9,347 nucleotides of DNA from the NCBI GenBank assembly GCA_023430245.1, contig JAEZBA010000661.1:1-9347 (forward strand), in the 5' to 3' direction. Below the pieces are notes generated by a model that was given only the letters and a program-made list of their open reading frames with translations, searched no databases and had not been told where the DNA came from. The stretch is from Pseudomonadota bacterium. Its GTDB lineage: Bacteria; Pseudomonadota; Alphaproteobacteria; Rhizobiales; Xanthobacteraceae. Made by a program: the position numbers and the translations under genes. This document shows positions 5,394-9,347 of the stretch, piece by piece; the first letter of the stretch is position 1; the number at the start of each line of letters is the position of its first letter.

Positions 5394-6501
5394 GGAAGCG
5401 AGGTAACAGGTCGCGCAACCATTGCCAAGCAACGCGCCACATCAGGCCGCCAGCGCGCATGGTCGTGCCGGCGTCGTTGGTCTCGCCGCGCAGTCGCGCT
5501 TCCAGATTACGTGCCACCATGGCGCCGAGCTCGGCGGCAAAGACGCGCACGATCGGCCCGCGCCCGAACTGCGCCAGCGGTCCCTTCAGCGCATAGGTCA
5601 CGTCGATGACGATCTCGCTTTCGGCCGGGCTTTTCTCCGTCAGCCGGAAGGCGGCATCGGCCTGCAGGCGCGTGCCGCTGGCATTGTCGCGTCCCGATCC
5701 GGAGACGTGGCCTGTGCGAGCGGCATCGTCATAGGTCAGTGTGGCATCGCCGGTGAATGTCGCCTGGATCGGGCCGAGCGCGGCCACCATCTCGCCCTTA
5801 ATCCTGTCGCCGTCGCGTGCGGTTACGGTCGCGCCCGGCAGGCAGCTTGCGATCAGCGAGGGATCTCGCAATGCGGCCCAGACCTGCTCGGCAGGCGCGG
5901 CGATGCTCAATATCTGGTTCAGTCCGTCACCGTTGCCGAGGGAGGTCGCTGGCGCTGGCGTGACGCGGATGGCGGCGTCATCACGTGAGAATTGCTGAAA
6001 GTGGCCTTTGGCCAAAGCGGGGCGTGCCGGTGCGGGCACGTCCGGTCGATGCAGCAGGACATGCCGGATCGCGCGGACAATGCCGTTATAACCGGTGCAG
6101 CGGCAGAGATTCCCGGCCAGCTCCAGCCGGATGCGATCCTCGTCAGCGTCGGGCAGACGCTGGACGATATCGCGCGCCGTGACCAGCATGCCGGGCGTAC
6201 AATAGCCGCATTGCAACGCGTGTTCGGTAGTGAAGGCCGCACGCAACGCCGCCATAATCGGATCGTCTTCGAGCCCCTCGATGCTTTTCACATCGCGTCC
6301 GGCGCAGGTCGCCGCAAATGTGATGCAGGAGCGGGCCGGCTCGCCGTCGATGAGGATGGTGCAGGCGCCACAGACGCCATGCTCGCAGCCGATATGCGTG
6401 CCGGTCAGCAACAGATCCTCACGCAGAAAATCGGCAAGATGCGTGCGCGGGGCGATGTCGGCCTCGATCGCAACATCGTTGACGTTGAAGCGCACAGTCA
6501 T
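5383..6501 (-). CDS. Molybdenum hydroxylase [2Fe-2S] subunit fused to a CoxG/SRPBCC domain
   Basis: Small, electron-transfer subunit of a xanthine dehydrogenase/CO dehydrogenase-family enzyme, 372 residues instead of the usual 150-170. Residues 1-155 are the canonical two-cluster protein: plant-type cluster C39, C44, C47, C59, then the alpha-helical cluster C98, C101, C133, C135 within LQCGYCTPGM and GNLCRCTGYNGIV. A low-complexity linker (about 156-193) leads to a second domain: NQILSIAAPAEQVWAALRD, CLPGATV and KGEMVAALGPIQATFTGDA. These are the hallmarks of CoxG, an SRPBCC-fold protein associated with CO dehydrogenase. A tryptophan-rich, potentially amphipathic tail follows (W355, W359, W361). 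The start has GGAG eight bases upstream and overlaps the FAD-subunit stop by 4 bases. The Fe-S half passes electrons from Mo to FAD; for the CoxG half, membrane attachment or quinone handling is an inference from CoxG work. Confidence 0.95.
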   Translation of the reverse strand: MTVRFNVNDVAIEADIAPRTHLADFLREDLLLTGTHIGCEHGVCGACTILIDGEPARSCITFAATCAGRDVKSIEGLEDDPIMAALRAAFTTEHALQCGYCTPGMLVTARDIVQRLPDADEDRIRLELAGNLCRCTGYNGIVRAIRHVLLHRPDVPAPARPALAKGHFQQFSRDDAAIRVTPAPATSLGNGDGLNQILSIAAPAEQVWAALRDPSLIASCLPGATVTARDGDRIKGEMVAALGPIQATFTGDATLTYDDAARTGHVSGSGRDNASGTRLQADAAFRLTEKSPAESEIVIDVTYALKGPLAQFGRGPIVRVFAAELGAMVARNLEARLRGETNDAGTTMRAGGLMWRVAWQWLRDLLPRFHVR

Positions 6502-7271
6502 GCCGTCTGCTCCATGGCGCGGCGAAGGGCTGCGAGCTGCATGTTGCGGCCGATGTCGTCGAGGCCGCTTTGCATCAATGCGCGTTCCGCCGTGTCAGGT
6601 GCAACATCCGCACCATCCAGAACGATGGGTGCGCTGCCGACGGCGCCGATGACCGCACGTCGGATGTTGCGCGCCGGGTCGATCAGCACGGCGGCCATGG
6701 CGTGGGCGAATTCGCCGGGCTTCCGGCAGGCCTTGTAATAGCCCCAGCGCGCGTCTTGCGAGACTTTCGGGATCCGAACCGCCTGTACAATCTCTCCCGC
6801 ACTAAGCGCATTGCGAAACGGTCCGGGGACGAAGCGGCTCAGCGAGAGGGTACGCCCGCCGCCAGATGACAGCGTCAGTACCGCCGCATCCAGCGCCGTC
6901 AAGGTGCAGAGCCAGTCGGCCGCAGGATCGGCGTGGCAGAGACTGCCGCCGATGGTGCCGCGATTGCGCACCGCGCGATAGGCGATGCCTTGCGCAATCG
7001 CCGGCAGGATGCCCTTGCCAATATCCGGTACGCGGCCGTCGGCGATGGCGGCGTGGGTGACGCAGGCGCCAATGATGACGGCATCGGCGGTCTCTTCTAC
7101 CGCCGCGAATTCCGGAATGTGGCCGATGGCCACGACACGCGCGGGCTGCGCGACCCGCAGATTGAGCATCGGCCCGAGCGATTGGCCGCCGGCCATGATG
7201 CGGCCTTCGGCCGATTGCAGCAGCGATGCAACGCTTGCGGGTTGTTCGAGCGTGAAGGCGGCGGCTTTCAT
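6498..7271 (-). CDS. Molybdenum hydroxylase FAD-binding (medium) subunit
   Basis: FAD subunit of the three-part hydroxylase, CoxM/XdhB-like, 257 residues, slightly short against the usual 265-290. It receives electrons from the Fe-S subunit and hands them to the final acceptor. The FAD pyrophosphate loop AGGQSLGPMLNLR (27-39) and the second flavin motif TIGGSLCHADPAADW (106-120) are intact. The C-terminal CO_deh_flav_C-like region (about 157-257) contains GYYKACRKPGEFAHAMAAV, the usual start of that domain. The fourth position of a typical GGSLAHADP is a cysteine here, an acceptable variation. The start has GAAGG seven bases upstream and an ATGA overlap with the large-subunit stop. It ends in another ATGA overlap with the Fe-S gene, so the three subunits are probably made in fixed proportion. 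Confidence 0.95.
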   Translation of the reverse strand: MKAAAFTLEQPASVASLLQSAEGRIMAGGQSLGPMLNLRVAQPARVVAIGHIPEFAAVEETADAVIIGACVTHAAIADGRVPDIGKGILPAIAQGIAYRAVRNRGTIGGSLCHADPAADWLCTLTALDAAVLTLSSGGGRTLSLSRFVPGPFRNALSAGEIVQAVRIPKVSQDARWGYYKACRKPGEFAHAMAAVLIDPARNIRRAVIGAVGSAPIVLDGADVAPDTAERALMQSGLDDIGRNMQLAALRRAMEQTA

Positions 7272-9347
7272 GCGGCCGCCTTCTTGCGTGCGGCGGCCAG
7301 GGCCGACAGCACCCGATGCGGCGTGATCGGAAGCGCGTTAATCTCGACGCCGAGCGGCCTGAGCGCGTCGTTGACCGCATTGGCGATAGCGGCCGGTGGG
7401 CCGATCGCGCCGCCTTCGCCGATGCCCTTTTGCCCGAACGCGGTATAGGGCGAGGGCGTCTCCATATGATCGATGCGCAGCATCGGGACTTCGGTGGCGC
7501 CCGGCAGCATATAATCGGCGAGTGTGGTCGCGAGCGGCTGACCGTTCTCGTCGAACGGCATCTCCTCATACAAGGCCGTGCCGATTCCCTGCGCCACGCC
7601 GCCGCAGACCTGACCGTCGACGATCATCGGATTGATCAAGACGCCACCGTCCTCGCAAAGCGCATAATCGAGGATGGTCACGTCGCCCATCTCGGTATCG
7701 ACCGCGACCACCACGGCATGCGCCGCATAGCTGAAGGTACCGGTGTCGCGGACGGTCTTGTATCCGCTGGTGACTTCCAGCCCGCCGGGATTTACGTCCT
7801 TCGGCAATTCCTGCGGCCGCAGATACCAGGTGCGTGCGACTTCATCGATGCGCACGCTGGCAATGCCGGTCGATACCAGCCCGCCGCCGACCCGTACATT
7901 CTCCGCAGGTACCTGTAACAGATGCGCGCCGATGCGGGCGATGCGCTCGCCCAGTTCCTTGCAGGCGGTGGCGACAGCGCCGCCCGCCATGACAATGCAG
8001 CGCGAGCCCCAGGTGCCGGTGGAATAGGGCGTTACCGCGGTGTCGCCATGCACGACACGGATGCGCTCGACCGGAATGCCGAGCACCTCGTGGCCGATCT
8101 GAGCCAGCGTCGTCTCCAGCCCCTGTCCATGCGACTGAATGCCGACCCGCAATTCCAGTCCGCCATCCGGCGTCAGGCGAGCGATCGCCTGTTCGAAGCC
8201 CGGCACCATCGGGATGCCCCAGCCGTAATAGACCGAGGTGCCGTGCGCGCCCTGTTCGCAGAACACGGAAAAGCCGACGCCGATGCGCACGGGCGACGCG
8301 CCCGCTTCCTTCTGACGCTTGCGGATGGCCGGTAGATCAATCGCCTCGACCACGCGGCGCAGACATTCCGGATAATCGCCACTGTCGAAATGCTTGTTGG
8401 TGATGTTGTTGAAGGGCATCTCATCCGGCTGTACCAGGTTGCGCAGGCGGACTTCGTAGGGCTCCTTGTTCACGGCGTATGCGATGGCGTCGATCATGGT
8501 TTCCATCGCATAGCAGACGCCGGCGCGGGCCACGCCGCGATAGGGCACAAGGCCCGGCTTGTTGGTCGCCGAAGACCAGGTGATGCAGCGATAGGCATCG
8601 AACTTGTACGGGCCCGGCAGGATGCTGGCGACCTGAGCCGCTTCCAGGCAGGCCGAAAATGGATAGATCGAATAGGCACCTGTATCGACCGTGGCCGCAG
8701 CGTCCAGCGCGATCAGCCGACCGTCGCTGTCGGCATAGGCCGTCATGTCGTAATGGTGCTCGCGGCAATTGGCATTCCCGGCAAGCTGTTCGCGCCGGTC
8801 TTCCAGCCAGCGAACCGGATGGCCGAGATACCGTGCAAGAAACGCCGCGCAGACTTCCTCCGACAACAGCATGCCCTTGTAGCCGAAGCCGCCGCCGACA
8901 TCCGGTGCAACGATACGCACATTTTCTTCGGACAGGCCAAGGCATCCGGCAAGGCCGGTGCGGATGATATGCGGGATCTGCGTTGAGGTGTGCAGCACAA
9001 TCTGGTCGAGCCGACGCTCATAGACCGCGACCACGCCGCGGCCCTCGAGCGGCGACATGCACTGGCGCGCCGTACGCAAGGTCCGCCGGACCACGACCGG
9101 CGCGGATTTCTTTATCTCGGACAGATCGGCTTCGACGCGACTTTCAAGAAAGACGTTGTCGCCCCAGTTCTCGTGCAGAAGCGGCGCACCGGGCTGGCGC
9201 GCGATCAGCATGTCGACGACCGCAGGCAACTCCTCGAAATCGACTTCAACGGCCGCGGCGAGGTCTTCGGCTTCGGCGCGCGTCGCCGCCACGCAAACCG
9301 CAATGGCCTCCCCAACATGGCGCACTTTGTCATGCGCCAGGATTGGC
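7268..9347 (-). CDS. Molybdenum hydroxylase large (molybdopterin-binding) subunit, xanthine dehydrogenase/CoxL superfamily (partial, 5' end beyond right edge)
   Basis: Catalytic subunit carrying the molybdenum-cytosine or molybdopterin cofactor. It hydroxylates carbon with water-derived oxygen, or oxidises an aldehyde. The frame reads to the right edge with family-like sequence (PILAHDK before VRHVGEAIAV), so the GTG at 9325 is not the true start; about 692 residues are visible and roughly 80-110 are missing. Counting from 9325: RQCMSPLEGRG (87-97), the Moco loop DVGGGFGYKG (142-151), the active-site loop PYRGVARAGVC (261-271), SHGQG (398-402), TGTWGSR (436-442), and GQKGIGEGGAIG (631-642) with the presumed catalytic glutamate E637. 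The loop lacks the AYXCSFR of form I CO dehydrogenase and differs from the AYRGAGR of form II, so CO is an unlikely substrate. The gene leads the visible operon and overlaps the FAD subunit by 4 bases. Cofactor maturation genes are not in view. Confidence 0.95.
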   Translation of the reverse strand, partial: PILAHDKVRHVGEAIAVCVAATRAEAEDLAAAVEVDFEELPAVVDMLIARQPGAPLLHENWGDNVFLESRVEADLSEIKKSAPVVVRRTLRTARQCMSPLEGRGVVAVYERRLDQIVLHTSTQIPHIIRTGLAGCLGLSEENVRIVAPDVGGGFGYKGMLLSEEVCAAFLARYLGHPVRWLEDRREQLAGNANCREHHYDMTAYADSDGRLIALDAAATVDTGAYSIYPFSACLEAAQVASILPGPYKFDAYRCITWSSATNKPGLVPYRGVARAGVCYAMETMIDAIAYAVNKEPYEVRLRNLVQPDEMPFNNITNKHFDSGDYPECLRRVVEAIDLPAIRKRQKEAGASPVRIGVGFSVFCEQGAHGTSVYYGWGIPMVPGFEQAIARLTPDGGLELRVGIQSHGQGLETTLAQIGHEVLGIPVERIRVVHGDTAVTPYSTGTWGSRCIVMAGGAVATACKELGERIARIGAHLLQVPAENVRVGGGLVSTGIASVRIDEVARTWYLRPQELPKDVNPGGLEVTSGYKTVRDTGTFSYAAHAVVVAVDTEMGDVTILDYALCEDGGVLINPMIVDGQVCGGVAQGIGTALYEEMPFDENGQPLATTLADYMLPGATEVPMLRIDHMETPSPYTAFGQKGIGEGGAIGPPAAIANAVNDALRPLGVEINALPITPHRVLSALAAARKKAAA

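Noticed and set aside
4809..5609. Plus-strand open frame across the marR region
   Set aside because: It crosses the marR gene, the intergenic gap and the end of the Fe-S/CoxG gene. The arginine-rich C-terminus and lack of motifs mark it as a shadow.
7268..9325. GTG at 9325 as start of the large subunit
   Set aside because: The frame continues to the edge with the family-typical PILAHDK, and a start here would delete the conserved N-terminal segment.
5383..9347. Calling the cluster an aerobic CO dehydrogenase
   Set aside because: Subunit organisation and the CoxG domain suggest it, but the active-site loop PYRGVARAG lacks the form I signature AYXCSFR, and the transporter plus dioxygenase context points to an organic substrate.

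Overview
The window is an almost gap-free, single-direction gene cluster: all nine recognisable genes lie on the minus strand and read from right to left. GC is high, codons mostly end in G or C, and genes are packed with 4-base ATGA overlaps. Together with the combination of a CoxLMS-type molybdenum hydroxylase and Liv-type ABC transporters, this suggests an alphaproteobacterium of the Bradyrhizobium/Rhodopseudomonas kind. That placement is inference from style, not from a marker gene.

Layout in transcription order: (1) 9347-7268, large molybdopterin subunit of a xanthine dehydrogenase/CO dehydrogenase-family hydroxylase, cut by the right edge; (2) 7271-6498, its FAD subunit; (3) 6501-5383, its two-[2Fe-2S] subunit fused to a C-terminal CoxG/SRPBCC domain; (4) 5393-4905, a MarR-type regulator; a 175-base non-coding stretch rich in inverted repeats; (5) about 4729-3935, an NAD-type short-chain dehydrogenase; (6) 3921-2941, an isopenicillin-N-synthase-type 2-oxoglutarate/Fe(II) dioxygenase; (7) 2919-1750, a periplasmic substrate-binding protein with signal peptide; a 104-base gap with a strong hairpin; (8) 1645-773, LivH-type permease; (9) 776 to beyond the left edge, LivM-type permease. 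The transporter ATPases (LivG and LivF types) are not in the window and would be expected to the left.

Read as a unit, this looks like a catabolic operon. The periplasmic protein and permeases take up a small organic acid or similar molecule. The molybdenum enzyme hydroxylates it with water as oxygen source (or oxidises an aldehyde). The dioxygenase adds a second oxygenation or demethylation, the SDR oxidises or reduces a hydroxyl/keto group, and the MarR protein probably senses the substrate. The substrate cannot be read from the sequence. The active-site loop of the large subunit is not that of form I CO dehydrogenase, so CO oxidation is unlikely despite the Cox-like names.

The most interesting points are the CoxS-CoxG fusion with a tryptophan-rich C-terminal tail, the unusual pairing of a molybdenum hydroxylase with a 2-oxoglutarate dioxygenase beside a dedicated transporter, and the dyad cluster downstream of marR. 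No gene-free stretch exceeds 300 bases. I see no RNA genes, mobile elements, CRISPR arrays or origins.
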